Below are positions 43,790 through 55,588 of a DNA stretch of 56,201 nt, piece by piece (the first letter of the stretch is position 1; every line of letters begins with the position of its first letter). The stretch spans positions 1 through 56,201 of the forward strand of contig JAKOGH010000817.1 in the NCBI GenBank assembly GCA_024811115.1, read 5' to 3'. A model generated the notes under the pieces. It was not told where the DNA came from, ran no database searches, and saw nothing but the letters and a program-made list of their open reading frames with translations. The DNA is from Terana coerulea. Taxonomy: Eukaryota; Basidiomycota; Agaricomycetes; Polyporales; Phanerochaetaceae. The position numbers were made by a program, and so were the translations under genes.

Positions 43790-45208
43790 ATGTCCACAGG
43801 GTCAGGCCTCAGTCAGTTTGAAGCACAACCTGCGCCGGACGTAGTAAACAGTACAGTCAAAAGTGAAGAACCAAGCTCCTCGCTACCACCTTTCTCAAAG
43901 CTGCCTCTGGAGCTTATCGAAGAGATCCTCGGGTACAGCGACAAGGCGACCCGGCCGTCCTGTTCACTTGTCAGTCGCCAATTCCACTCGTCCACGCAAC
44001 CTTTGTTATTCGAACAAGTCCGAGTCGGACGGGAAGAAAAAAGACATTCGAGTCCTTACTCAGATTTCTCTCGCTTTCTCCAGAGATTGGACGGCATATC
44101 CGAACACTCTTCCTGGGCCCGTCTGTCGATGAATACGGTAGTTACGGATTTTGCGGCTCGGCTTACAACCAGCCAATTATCTTCTCTCCTGACTCTTCTT
44201 CCATTCCTCAACCACCTCTCCATATGTCGCACCTACCTCGATGGAACGCCACTTGCTCATCCACAAAACGCTGCACTCCCTGGACCGGCTGTCAGTCACT
44301 GCCTGCCGGCTGGTGCACATGGCCAAAGACGTGCCAGTAGGCCTTTTGGGATTGCTGTCTGTCTTTGCATCATGCAAATCCCTGTGCCTCTCCTCGATAA
44401 GCTGGTTCCGAGACCCCATCGGAGATCAACCCATGCCGCCCGAGCTTGACCTGAGCAGCGCGCTCATGCCCTCCGTGGAACAGCTCACTATCTCGGACTG
44501 GATGTCTTCCGAATGAGCTGCTCAATGGATTTAGCCACTTTGCAAGAGCTATCTCATGTCGCTCTCTGGACACATCCTCGCACCACCGCTCAGATGTGCA
44601 AGCCTTGGCTAGCTATCTCAACGTCTATGGGGCTACAGTGGAGGAGTTAACCCTCCAACATGTTGCGTTTAGTTCAGACATACCCGGTTAGTTCAATGTT
44701 CGCGAGCCAAGGTTCTAACTGCTGATGTGTACATGCAGATGGGTATATACCATGTGCCATCGCCTGCCCCAACATGCGCAGCCTTCGGTTAATCGAAAAT
44801 TTCTACAATGGTCCTGTGCGGAAGAAGGTTAGAATGGCGCTGGGACTGGTAGGCCTACTGGCCGTTAATGCCTCACCCAACCTTCGCGAAGTATATCTGT
44901 GCTTCCGGTTTACCTGGCCTCGGGACGACTACCTGGAGAAGTTCCAGGACGGGGCCGCCATGAGCGGTGAGGAAATGCATCGGCTGACAGATGCAATCAG
45001 AAGCAGAGAATCATGCATACTGTGCGTCGAGTGGGAATGGGACTCCCAAGATGAAGTCATGAAAGTAGGAGAAGGGTTTGATGACCTTTGGAAGGCAGGT
45101 TTCCCACAGCTGCACAAGGACGGAAAGTTGAAGTTCACGAGGCGAAGGGCCTCGTGGGCGACGAGAAGAGTCGCCGGTCAGGATATAATCGTACATACGT
45201 CAGGGTGA
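43790..45208 (+). pseudogene. F-box protein, paralog 2, with several frame breaks
   Basis: The preferred start is ATG 43790 (CAACCATGTCC), matching the paralog at 29167-30498. The F-box reads LPLELIEEILGYSDKATRPSCSLVSRQF (about 43910-43985). The body continues in changing frames: SLSPEIGRHIRTLFLGP (about 44070-44120), SSLLTLLPFLNHLSICRTYL (about 44180-44240), LDRLSVTACRLVHMAKDV (about 44275-44330) and VEELTLQHVAFSSDIP. An intron (GTTAGT...TGCAG, about 44687-44738) leads to CAIACPNMRSLRLIE and the end KDGKLKFTRRRASW. At least three frame changes occur, more than in its paralog. It would be an SCF substrate receptor if functional; pseudogene status depends on sequence accuracy. Confidence 0.6.
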
Positions 45209-45330
45209 AATGCAGTAATCTTCCTAATTGACAGTGTCGGGCTGTCCATGAGACAATCTATAGTATTAGGACTGTGGCGTAAATTACTGTAGACTGCTGG
45301 AGGACACCTTATTTTAGCCCTTTGCCCCAG

Positions 45331-46638
45331 TCAATGGATGGCCTCCCAGACCTCGTCCGCCACCTTGCCCAACACACTCTTCCATTCCTCTACCTCTTTC
45401 TGAGATCCCAGCACAACAGGAATGCCCCTATCGCCACATTCACTGACGCTCCCGAGTACGGGCAGCTCGGCCAGAACCTTGGCGTTCAGCTCAGCTGCAG
45501 TAGCGCGGAAGGACGCCGGCGACCAAAGATGTAGTGCGGGGCGCTGCACAGGAGGAGCAGGTGAAGTGAGATTGATTCAGAAGCAATCCTGTGATCTGCC
45601 AGAAAATGGGGGTCAGCGGCGGCACGGGGAGGGAAAAGCGACGTGCGCGTACAGGGACGTTAATTTTGCGGAACATGGAAATGCCCTTCCGCACGTCTGA
45701 CAGTGCGACGTCTTGGGGCGTGCTCACTATCACCGCGCCTGTATTGCCGCACCATGACCAACGTCAGCCTATAAACGTGCATGAATGACGGGAAACGGAC
45801 CGTCAACATTTACGAGCTGCCCGAGCGTGAGCGGCACATCGCCAGTACCGGGGAGGCATATCGACCACAGAGCACATCGAGACCGCGTCCGGCAGGTTGC
45901 TCGCGCCAGTCAACGTCAAACAGCAGCTGCTGTACGGCCTTCTGCACCATGAGACCCCGCCAGACCACCGCCGTGTCCACGTTCGATGCGGCGTCAGCGG
46001 AAGGGCGCGGGAGGAGGAAGCCCATGGACATGCACGGCATTCCGTGGTTCGTCAAAGGAATAATGGCTCCTGCTGTACACGCGTTCAGCACATTCACAAA
46101 GCTAGAGGATAGGGGAAGAAGGGCACACAGTCTGTGAGATGTGGCTCATCTGCGCTTTCGAGGCCCATAAGTTTCGGCACCGACGGACCAAAGATGTCTA
46201 GGTCCAACAGACCGACGCGGAGACGACCTTGACCACTTGTCTGGCGCATAGCAAGGGCAAACGCGAGATTGACTGCGTGCAGATACCTCACTCAGCAATC
46301 ATAGTATGAAGTGAGGGTTCGAGCAGACGCACCGGCTACCGTGCTCTTCCCGACACCTCCCTTGCCACTGGCGACCACAACGACTTTATTCACATGTGGT
46401 ATAGGCCTCTTGGGAATGGGTCCGCCGCGGCGCGGAATTTGTGGTGCGGGACCTGGACGTTTGGGCAGGCCCTGAAGGTAAGTGAGGGTCGTTCGATGAG
46501 GTATGGCGAGGACAGGTATACCAGGGGATTCTCGTGTAGCTTCAGGGTCGAGACGTGGAGCCCGCGAGAGGATACATTTGCGGACAATATGGAGCTTTTT
46601 CTGCACAGATCGCGGGTAGCAGCCTGGATCCCGAACAT
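45331..46638 (-). CDS. IND1: Mrp/NBP35 family P-loop protein, IND1/NUBPL type (mitochondrial)
   Basis: IND1 delivers Fe-S clusters for assembly of respiratory complex I in mitochondria. The minus-strand ATG 46638 starts a presequence-like region of exon 1 (46638-46522: Arg/Ser-rich, no acidic residue until its end). A GTATAC...CAG intron leads to [17 protein letters not shown] and [15 protein letters not shown], the deviant Walker A of the family (about 46340-46385). Then [83 protein letters not shown] and the C-terminal metal motif CSSC follow. Frame breaks at about 45538-45541, 45850-45853 and 45875 each look like one extra base. The gene is divergent from the one at 46801. Confidence 0.8.
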
Positions 46639-46800
46639 GAACGTATGAGACCAAGGAGCCGCCAGTGAGCGGCATGTGCCATGTGTATGTAGGGCGTCTC
46701 CGCATGCAGTGTACTACTCACTTGCACAACGCAGACGCGACGTCACATTTTGGCCGAGCGGTATTGCTTGATGCCTGCCTCCATCCCACACAGATGCTCT
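46639..46800. promoter_or_regulatory. short divergent promoter of IND1 and the neighbouring gene
   Basis: 162 bp separate the two start codons, and both products have presequence-like N-termini. No TATA box was seen. Confidence 0.45.
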
Positions 46801-48076
46801 ATGCTCTCCGCATCCGTCCAACACCCCCTCAAAGCCTCTCGCTCGCTATGCACTACCTCTCAAAACTCATTCCGGAAATGGTCCTCAGCCGCAGTGCCAG
46901 CATACACTGCGTCCTCGGCCGCGTCTACAGCACGCGTCGAGGCCAATGACCCTCGCCTCCGCCATCTCCTTCAAAGACATAGCGAGCCGGACTACACAAG
47001 CCTGCTCGCCTCAGCTCTAGCGAACAGCTCCAGTCACAACTTGCGGTACACGGCGCCGGGGGCGGAGAGCCGGCAGGGCCGCCGCCGCCGAGCGAGGACC
47101 CCGCGCTGGAGATCTCGGACCAGGAGTGGGAGATACGCACAGGTAAGTACGTTTGGCGGTGCGCTCCCGCGTCCGTGTGCGCGAAGATGGTCTGATACGA
47201 CGCGCAGCCCGCCGGGACCCACGTAGGCCGCGCGATTTACATCCTGCAGCAGACCCTGCCCGGCTTCTTCGCCACGGGCCTCGTGTCGTCGCTCGACCTC
47301 CCCGACGTGAAACATGACGCGGGTGCGGCGCAGGGCAAGAGCTCGTGGCTGCCCGGCGTCGCGTGGCTCGGGCTGGCGAGTGGGAGCGGGGGCGCGAAGG
47401 GCAAGGCCAGAGCCAATGCGGAAGCCCCTGAAGCAGAGAGCATATACAGCCCGCGTGTGCGGCTGTCGTACACCGCCGACGCCGCTGCCTGCGCCATTCC
47501 CGAAGACGCTGCACATCGAGGGATTGCATTTATACATCGCGTCGTCGATATTCGTCCGGCACACTCTGAATGCGCTGTACACGGACCTTGCGGTGGACAT
47601 ACGGAGAGTGAGAGTACATGGAAGTCAAGAGCGAGGTGAGTGTGCTGCGTGCATAGCTTACTCGCAAACGAGCGTATTCTAATGTTTCTACTGCAGGATC
47701 TCAGCACCTATCTACCCCACCCTCCTCACGCACAAAACAATCCGGCCGCAGCGCACGAGACAAACGAATGTTGCTCACGCTCGCCGTGACCGGCGTCGGA
47801 CGCGTCAGCGGCACGCCGACCGAATGGCTCGTGTACGTCCCTCTCCTTCCCCCTCGCCCCTCTTGATTTCCTCGAGAGCGCATGCGCTGACATGCAAGCA
47901 CCCACAGGAACCACACGTACACCTTCTCGCCGCTCTCCGGCCTTATTCTCCAGCACAACGTCGACAGCATCGAGCCCGAGCCGCACCAGGCGCTGTTCGA
48001 GGCGCTCGGCAAGTTTGGGCTCATCGGCGGCGGCTTCGGGCCTCCGGGCAGCAAGCCTGGTGGCGTCGGACCGTAG
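46801..48076 (+). CDS. conserved fungal protein of unknown function, possibly mitochondrial
   Basis: The ATG 46801 opens MLSASVQHPLKASRSL, rich in Ser/Arg/Lys without acidic residues, as in mitochondrial presequences. The body reads LEISDQEWEIRTG, then after an intron (GTAAGT...GTAG, about 47141-47227) RAIYILQQTLPGFFATGLVSSLDL. LPAPFPKTLHIEGLHLYIASSIFVRHTLNALYTDLAVDIRRVRVHG follows. A later exon has LLTLAVTGVGRVSGTPTEWL, and the last reads NHTYTFSPLSGLILQHNVDSIEPEPHQALFEAL. The pattern resembles an uncharacterised fungal family with a nuclear-transport-factor-like fold (my recollection, unverified). Frame changes near 47056-47062 (G run) and 47473-47480 are likely indels. It is divergent from IND1. 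Confidence 0.65.
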
Positions 48077-49025
48077 TGTCGGCATGGCTGCCACCTGGGC
48101 CAGATTGACCAGGCAAAAAAATACTGAGTGAAGTAGTTGGGAGGTTGGATAAGAAGGCAATTCGGATGGACATTATTTTAGTATACACGTGCACAGAAGT
48201 AATTGGGAAGGACGAAATAGGCGGTTTTACGCTGTGGTATTTTAGGTATTGAGTGCGGTGCAGTAACAGCCCCCACTCATTGCAAACTTCCCGCTCCGAG
48301 GTACAATCACAACTCAGTTTTTTTGGTATTTCACTACAATCTGGAAGGTGTGGGCCTGTGACGCATGAGAAGCATGTAGAGAAGCATTCAACGGGCGGCG
48401 GGCGGCGAACAAGTCGCGAGGCAATATTCCCCATACCCCAGTCGCCGTTACAACCACCCCATTGCACTTTACCTGCCAATGTACGTACTTAGAGTCCAAC
48501 CACGTGAGTGTACAAGGATGAAACACCAGCAATGCAAAACCTTGCTGCTCGCAGGAGCCGCGGGGCCGCCATCAGTCCACTTCTTGCAGCACAGCAGTCC
48601 ACGCGGGCCCCTTGCGATCAGACACTGGTCTTGCGCACGTCGCGCGTATTCGAAGTGCACGTGCCGGCGTGTGGAGGGCGTGAGTCGCCTGCCCTGCAGC
48701 GGTCGAGCGGGCGAGGCATTCTAATTTCTGAGCCATGAACGGCGGCGTTCGCAGGGCTGCCGTGGTGAGACCGTCGAAGAAGGTGACGCTGCGTGCTCGG
48801 CGCAGCGCAGGGTGCTCGGGGCGGACGCGCCTGCAGCCAGCACTAAAGTGGCAGTAGCGGGATCGTCGAGTTTGTTCCACGAAATAAGCCAAGCCTTCGC
48901 TCGCGATGCCTTGGGGACGAAGCAATCCCAGTCCGACCGCGATACAAAGCCCCGCGAGGGAAGTGACGTGCTGCAACAGCTCCCCAATGAGAATTGCGTG
49001 ATTGCCATGGGGCAGCGGTCCCAGC
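48077..49025. other. intergenic, no gene recognised
   Basis: Open frames exist on both strands but none has a recognisable family or plausible splice structure. The right end is the integration site of gypsy element 2. Confidence 0.3.
49021..49025. repeat. target-site duplication of gypsy element 2 (left)
   Basis: CCAGC here pairs with CCGGC at 55898-55902 (4 of 5 bases). Confidence 0.6.
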
Positions 49026-49342
49026 TGTCAACAACAACTAGTACAACTGTACCAGGTGCGACGCTCTCAACTGGGACGGAAATAGTGGTGCAGTCTCCGA
49101 GTAACTAGCTGGGGAACAGACCAGCTCGAGACTGGCTTTCTCTGTTGCAGACAGTAGCTACTTATACATGTGTGGTCCTAAACTGTACAGTACCACCCGG
49201 TATCCTCGTGTATGTACTAGAGCGGTCCAGAACAATAGAGAAACATACGGAAACCACGAGTATCGATGAGAGAACAATAGATAGGGGTAGAAGACAATGG
49301 AAATGAAAAGAATACTCTAGAGAGCGCTCGAAGTTCATGACA
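49026..49342 (-). repeat. 3' LTR of gypsy element 2
   Basis: It starts TGTCAACAACAACTAG and ends GTTCATGACA (plus-strand reading). It matches 55589-55897 closely, with substitutions concentrated in the first 80 bp. Several differences are one-base indels (for example CCCGGTATCC against CCCGTATCC). Confidence 0.9.
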
Positions 49343-49357
49343 TAACCTCCTCTCTAA
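49343..49357 (-). other. polypurine tract of gypsy element 2
   Basis: On the minus strand AGAGAGGAGGTTA directly precedes the 3' LTR. Confidence 0.7.
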
Positions 49358-49479
49358 GGATCATGTCCGCGTGATCTATAGAACTCGGCGTCTCGATCTG
49401 TACGACCTATTTCCCAATTGTAGAGCCTGGAACCGATATGTCCGATGAATTGATTGACGTTGGGGGCGGAACGCGACGG

Positions 49480-49756
49480 AAATTCGAATAGTCAACGGAT
49501 GAGGAGGCGCCTGGTACGCGCTTGTAGAAAGCATCGATGAGATCTTGACAGTGGGTGAGGTTGGATCGCGGTTCCCATGTGTACTTCGCGGACCGGTTTC
49601 GTGCTTCCATAGAACCTTGTATTTGAGAATTCCCTTGTCTAGCTTAGCGTCCAGGATCTCTTCGACCTCATGTTCTTCTTGTCCATCAATCAGATCGGGT
49701 ATTTCGGGTTCACGTGCCTGGGATTCGAAGGAGGGTTCTCGAATGGTGAGAGCCAC
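49480..49756 (-). pseudogene. integrase tail and chromodomain of gypsy element 2
   Basis: The chromodomain begins EVEEILDAKLDKGILKYKVLWK (about 49600-49670). After a frame change it continues TWEPRSNLTHCQDLIDAFYK (about 49510-49580), with the aromatic and Trp positions of the fold. In chromoviruses this domain helps direct insertion to marked chromatin. Upstream, GPFKVKQKYGASTYELELP (about 49805-49860) belongs to the integrase C-terminus. Confidence 0.8.
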
Positions 49757-50990
49757 ATCTCATTGACCGTGGGATAGATCTTTCTCCATGCTTTGGGAAG
49801 TTCAAGCTCGTAAGTGGAGGCGCCGTATTTTTGTTTAACTTTAAACGGGCCGTAGCGCTTGTTGTCGAGCTTCTTCATCGGTCGATCGGTTGTGATGTTG
49901 GTCCCTTCAAGCCATACCAGGTCTCCGGCTTGTATTCACGTGTCTTCCCTTTCGTCGATCACAAGGCGCTTCATCGTCTCCTGTGCTAATCCGATGGCTG
50001 CCTGCGTTTCCTCGTACTGATTTCATCCGATCTACAAAGTCTCTCACGGTTTCCTTCTTACTCCGGTAGGGTTCGTTTCCGGAGTTAGGGTGATAGCCTT
50101 TGTTGACGAAGAACGGAGTTTGTTCGGTGGAGCTGTTGGCTTTGTTGTTGTATGAGAACAATGCGAGGGGTAGCCATTCGGCCCAATCGGATTGGCGGTA
50201 GTTGATGAAAAGTCGAAGATACTGTTCGACTTCAGCGTTAATCCGTTCCGTCTGACCGTCAGTTTGTGGATGATAGGCCGTGGATGCGTTGGCTTCGATT
50301 CCCAGAGACTTATAGAGTTCAGATATGTACTCGTTCTTGAACTCTGCTCCTTGATCGCTAACAATTTTCTGCGGGATGCCGTGATGGGGCGACAACATGG
50401 TCACGCAGGATTTTGCTCCATCTTTCGCGCGTTGAGTTCGATGGTGGAGGGAATGCAGATTATCTGTTTGGAGAACATACAGACAATCACGATGATAGCA
50501 TCGAATCCTAACGACGGGGGGAGTGGACCAATTTTGTTGACAGAGATGATCTCCCGCAGGGTCGAGAGGCAATTTCGTTCGGGTGAAGCGGGCCGAGTTT
50601 GGATCCGGTGTGAACCTTGGTTTTCGACAGTCAACACATCCTTCGACATACTTCCTAATGTCTCCGCGGATGCGTGGCCACCAGTAGTTGCACGTGATCA
50701 ACTTATGGGTCTTGTGTTGGCCCGGGTGCCCCATGAGGTCACGGTCGTGGTGATACTTGATGATCTGTTTGCGAAGTTTCCGGTGTATGGGAGCGTAGAT
50801 CCGATCTTCCAAGTAACCAATCCCTCTTCATCTTCCTTCCAGTCCGTCTCCTTCTTTGCTAGCGCTATCGTAACTACTTTGTCCTTATTGGCTTTGTGCT
50901 TTTTAATATCTACAAGCCACTCCGTAGCTGGTCCGTCAAGCATGTGCTGATCTATACTACGTAGAGATAGTTCGCGAAAGTGTTCTGGTT
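49757..50990 (-). pseudogene. integrase of gypsy element 2
   Basis: The zinc-binding part shows YHHDRDLMGHPGQHKTHKLI and CVDCRK (about 50640-50760). The core has KIVSDQGAEFKNEYI (second Asp, about 50330-50375) and AYHPQTDGQTERINAEVEQYLR (third acidic residue, about 50220-50285). The end has FSYNNKANSSTEQTPFFVNKGYHP. Frame changes lie near 50400 and 50540. Confidence 0.85.
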
Positions 50991-51380
50991 TTAATACTAC
51001 AATGTCTGCGTTATTGTCCTTTCCATTCTCATATCCAGCCTGTCGTGAGAGTCCATCTGCCTTTCAAGTTGGTCCGACCGAGGTTTGTGCTGAAGTAGAA
51101 AATGATACTCAGCAAGTTCAGCACACCAGCGTGCTTGCCGTCGGTTTAGCTTCTGCGGCTTCCGGAAGTATTCCAAGTTCTTGTGATCTGTCCAGATCTC
51201 GAAGTCCTGCCAAGCGCCCATTAGGTACTGGCACCATTCGTCAAGTGCCGATATGATAGACATGAGTTCCTTATCGTAGATCTCGTAATTGCGCTCGGTG
51301 GCTGTGAATGCTTTAGAGAGAAATGCGACAGGCTTCCATTTGCCATCCTGGTGTTGAGGGTTGCACCGTAGGCGAAGTCA
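50991..51380 (-). pseudogene. RNase H domain of gypsy element 2
   Basis: Visible pieces are MSIISALDEWCQYLMGAWQDFEIWTDHKNLEYF and RRQARWCAEL with LQHKPRSDQL (51130-51263), preceded by degraded sequence at 51270-51380. Typical tether and catalytic Asp of the domain are recognisable. Confidence 0.75.
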
Positions 51381-52428
51381 AAGCGTCACATTCATTCGGA
51401 ACTTGTCCTCGTCCGTGGGCATTGCTAGAACTGGGGCGGAACAGATGTGGTTCTTGAGTTCTTGAAGGCTTCCAGCTTGCTCCGGGGTTCCATACGAATG
51501 TGGCATTGCCGGTGAGGGAGGTGGCGGCCAATCTTGAAGTCTTTGATGAATCGCCCGGTAGAAGTTGGTAAAGCCGAGGAAGCGCCTGAATGTCCTGTTT
51601 GCACGTGGGCTTCGGCCATTTCTGACGCCTTCTACTTTGACTGGATCTATCTGGACTTGTCCCCCGGAGATGATCATGCCGAGGTATTCGATCTCAAGCC
51701 GTTCAATTTGCACTTCTCTGCCTCGAGTACAACCGGTGTTTCTCGCATTACATCCAGAACTCGTTGCAATGCGACAATGTTCTTCCAGATCTTTGGTATA
51801 GATTATGATGTCGTCGATGTAGACCATCACGTGTCCTTCCTGGATCAAATCTCGGAAGATGTCGTTCATCATTGTTTAGAACGTGGCTGGCGAATTGGTG
51901 AGACCGAAGAACATGACTAGGGGTTCGAAGAGTCCGGCGGTTTGTGATGAACGCCGCTTTCTCTTCGTCGCCTTCCTTGATCCGAATATTGTTGTAGCCC
52001 CATCTGACATCTAACTTGGCAAAGTATTTGGACCCTTTCAGCTTGTCTACCAGTTCCTGGATCGAAGGGAAGTGGGTAACGATTTTAATGGTTAAATCGT
52101 TAAGCTTTCGGTAGTCCTGTACTGGTCGAAGCGAGCCATCTTTCTTCTTGACAAGAAGAATGGGGCTGCCCAGGGTGACTTGGAAGGGCGGATACGTCCG
52201 GGATCGAAGGTTCTCTTCTAGGAAGTCGTCTAGCGCTTTCTGTTCATCTAGCGTGTGAGGGTACGATTTTCCTCCCACCGGCGTAGCGCCTGGCGTTAGC
52301 TCAATTCGCGTGGTCCACGGGCGTCGCTCTGGTAGTGAATCGAAGTTTTCTTTAGCAAAACGTCCTTTGTACTCGTGATAGTACTCGAGGGACAAGTTCC
52401 TCGAAAGGTTTCTTTGCTTTCTTTGCAT
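51381..52428 (-). pseudogene. reverse transcriptase of gypsy element 2
   Basis: The first frame (52428-51950) has LTPGATPVGGKSYPHTLDEQ, SPILLVKKKDGSLRPVQDYR, LNDLTIKIVTHFPSI and YFAKLDVRWGYNNIRIKEGD. After a frame change the second (51872-51381) has the catalytic VMVYIDDIIIYTKDLEEH (about 51795-51825). All catalytic Asp residues are visible across the pieces. Confidence 0.88.
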
Positions 52429-52585
52429 TTTCTTTGATTGCCAGATCCATAGCCACGTTGGTTTTAGCGCGGATGTGAGTGCCGCCTGTGCGACGTAGCG
52501 CTGCCAGTCGAAAACGAAGATTTGTTCCTCCTCAAGATGAGCCTCGGATCATTCGGGATTTCATGTTCGTCATCCTCAATGCCAA

Positions 52586-52930
52586 TTAGGCGTTGTACGT
52601 AATCACAAGTGGCTGGACATCTATCGAACTGGAGTGTCGCGATCTTTCCAAGTTAATTGATGGGTTGTGCAATTCCAACCACTCATAACCGAGGAAAATG
52701 GGCGTATTCCAAAGGTTGGTGACGGCGAATGACATTCGTTCCACGTGATCCTGAATCTTGACTCTGAGATCGACACATTCTGTGATTGGGCGCCCGACAT
52801 TATGACTGCCGTCGTTGTACACTGGGGATTGGAACGAGGCAATTTGGTGGTTTGCTGTGTTCCTGTGCAAATCTGATCATTGAAGATCCAGTGCATCCAG
52901 GAGTCTAGCAGAGCTTTAACAAAGGATTCA
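52586..52930 (-). pseudogene. retropepsin of gypsy element 2
   Basis: LLDS begins the active site (about 52895-52910). A one-base insertion directly after it changes the frame, so the Gly of DSG is visible only in the other frame. The second half reads RPITECVDLRVKIQDHVERM and FLGYEWLELHNPSI (about 52640-52800). Confidence 0.7.
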
Positions 52931-53285
52931 GAGGTGTCAATGTAGTGAGTCGATTTGGGACATCCAATCTGATTGCCTTTTCGGCCTCGGATGTATCTCG
53001 GGCGGCTTTTTAATTCGAAAGGTATATAGTTGCTTACCGTTTCGTGTGTAGAAGCAATATTTTGGGCGCTTGCTAGCGTGGCATCTACCTGACGCTTTGC
53101 ATGCCATCCTTCCAGAATCTTAACAGCCGCTTCGGCATCGTACGTGGCCCTGATGGATCGCGCCGGGTGTCGGAACTTCTCTTACCCATTTGGGTTTTGG
53201 AGTTCTTTCTCTACTGTCCGGTGCAAAGCGTGTTTTTCTGGTAATGAAGCGGGGAATTAAGCACGGTGTTGAACCGCCACGCTGC

Positions 53286-54460
53286 TCAGAGACGCCCTTC
53301 AGAATAACATTGCGATGATTCGTTTAACACTATGGTACAACATAGTTGAGAAATGATTAGGCTCTTCGCGTCTGTGCTTTCGCTTGAGCTGCTGAAAACC
53401 ACTTGAGAAGTTTCATGAATGAGGATTCGACTGCGATGTGCGTTCCTCAGTTGTCCGAACGAATCGGCTTGAGCCGACGACGGCTTGGGCTTATCGTCCT
53501 TTTCAGGAAGGTCGGTGGAGACGCCGCGCACCTGACGAGGTTGCTTCGGCAGGGGGCAGTCGCGCGACAAATGTCCTTTCTGATGGCAGGTGAAACAATG
53601 CCCTTCCTTTCGGGCTCTGTCTAGGTTCATGGTTGGCCGGCTCCGTAGGTTATGCCGGTTCCATCTCGACAATCTTCTGTTAGGCGCTTGGAGTCTGTGT
53701 AGACGCTGCCGGCGCCTGACTGTGTGTTTGCGGCTTGGGAGCCGGCTTGTGGGACTGACTGCCCCGAGGTTCTTGCTGAGTCTGCCTGTCCCTCGATTCT
53801 CGTCCACGTTGATGCGCGCCAGGCCGAGTACCGCTTTGGGACGTCTTCCCAGCTCCAGGGCGCATCGAGGACTCGCTTCAGTCGAGGTAGTCAATGAGAA
53901 TCACTGACTGCGCGTCGAGCTGCTCTGAAGTGCGTACCTCTGCGCGGGAGGCGTACGTCTCGAGCGTTCGAACTCAACGCTAGCTTCCTGCTTTAGCTCT
54001 TCAGCTTTGCAGGGCGTCGAGTGCGGTCATGCGAGAATTGCCAGGGCTCTTGGAAAACACCTCGGCTCGTGCGAAATCGGTGCTTTCGAGATAGGCTTCG
54101 GCCCAGCTCTCAGGCTGATCCGCCTGCATGTAGGACAGGACAAATGTGATTTTTGCTCGATCTGATCGGAGCTTTTTGTGTGGTTCGCGAAGATGTTGAC
54201 CTGATTTGCTTGTGGGCTTCCAATCTTTCTGGCTTCCGTCGAAGGTGTCGGCTTGTTTGCCAGACCATCGCGATCGCGTTCGTTATCGTCATCATCGTCG
54301 TCGCGATCTCGATGTCCTCGACCTCCGCCTCGGGGCCGCCGCCTCCGCCGTTCGCCGAAAGGGCTCCGTCGGCGGGCTCTCCGTCGCTTGCCACTGTCTC
54401 ATCTCGAGCTCCTGGGCGCGAATTCCACAACGTTGGCAGGTTGTTTTCCCGCTAGCGTGT
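53286..54460 (-). pseudogene. gag of gypsy element 2 with CCHC zinc knuckle
   Basis: The zinc knuckle CFTCHQKGHLSRDCP (CX2CX4HX4C) lies at about 53553-53598, preceded by an Arg/Gln/Pro-rich linker. An upstream capsid-side region (about 54110-54430) is acidic and Gly-rich. Frame changes separate the parts. The product would package the element RNA. Confidence 0.7.
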
Positions 54461-55588
54461 GAACAAGGCTGCTCGGCGCATTCCTTGGTTATGGTGGTGC
54501 CTCCCAGGGAAGTGGAAATAGATGAGTTTGATTACAGCATCAAACTATTATGTTTGATTCGACGCATGAACAGTTCGCTATGTCGTCTCCAGAGCCTGTG
54601 TGGTTAGGGTGGCCATTGCGTCGGCTATGAGCGAGAGAATTGACACGTTCGGTGTGATCGGGTAGTAAGGCGTCTCCGTCGTCGTGGTCTCGTTCTTTAC
54701 TGGGCGACGACTTCTCGCCTTCGGATTCGGGGATGATAGGGGATGGAGCGCGTGGGGAATGGAAGTCAACCGTAGGCTGTGAGGATAACTGCGGGTGGGT
54801 GGGTTGTGGTGTCGTCGGCTTGCACGTAGTATGAGGAGTATTTGCGCTTGGTTCTAAACTCACTGTGCAAGTTACACTTGACACTTGGATTAGTGTCTGC
54901 GTGGACACACTTTGGGTCGCGGCACGATCTGCTTGTCGTCGTGCTTCTGATAGATTGGTCTCCGCGAGTCGTGGAAAAATGATGAGGTCGTCTTATACGA
55001 GGGCACGAGTCGCCTCGAGCCATACGCGAGTGAAGCCATTCAGGCAGCGCAATACTCTTGACCGAAATGAAGAGCACGAGGGTAGACGTTGTCTTAGAGG
55101 AATTTTACACGTGCTACTACTGATATGGCTACGAGTTACCAGTGTTCTGCTGTTTGATCCTGCGGTCTACCGACTTCTCGGTTGCAGCTTGACTCTAGGG
55201 ACACGAGCCCAAGAGCGCCTGTCTCGCCTTCCGATTACAGCTTTTACTAGCTTCCCACACAGGGTGCGCAAGGTTCCCAGCCGATCAAAGAGCACCGGGT
55301 TAGGGTGTCTAAGGTACAGCTCTCCGAGATGAAGCTCGGAACCGTTGAGTTGGATCAGCGGGGTACTAGTGGGTAACTAGTCGCGTGTGCACGGGAGTAG
55401 CGACAGGGGGTGGTCAATACCGAGGTTCACGGGCCGTTCTCTTGCGGGTGATTACGGTCCGGTGTACTAGGGTCTAAACTCAATCACGATCCTCCTATAT
55501 GGGACGGACCGGGCAACGGATAGGTGTTCTGGGTAGAACGGGTGGAGCAACGAGAGATCGTCGCAGGGGTAGGATAGTCTCGAGCTTA
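54461..55588 (-). other. 5' leader of gypsy element 2
   Basis: Between the 5' LTR and gag. It has an open frame (54540-54908) with Thr/Pro/Ser-rich composition that may be the gag N-terminus. I could not assign a tRNA primer site with confidence. Confidence 0.35.

Noticed and set aside
48479..49108. Candidate genes between 48.5 and 49.1 kb
   Set aside because: Several overlapping frames on both strands, none with a family, promoter or splice logic; part overlaps the LTR.
53403..53907. Plus-strand open frames over the gag region of gypsy element 2
   Set aside because: The minus strand holds the zinc knuckle and gag; the plus frames are shadows.
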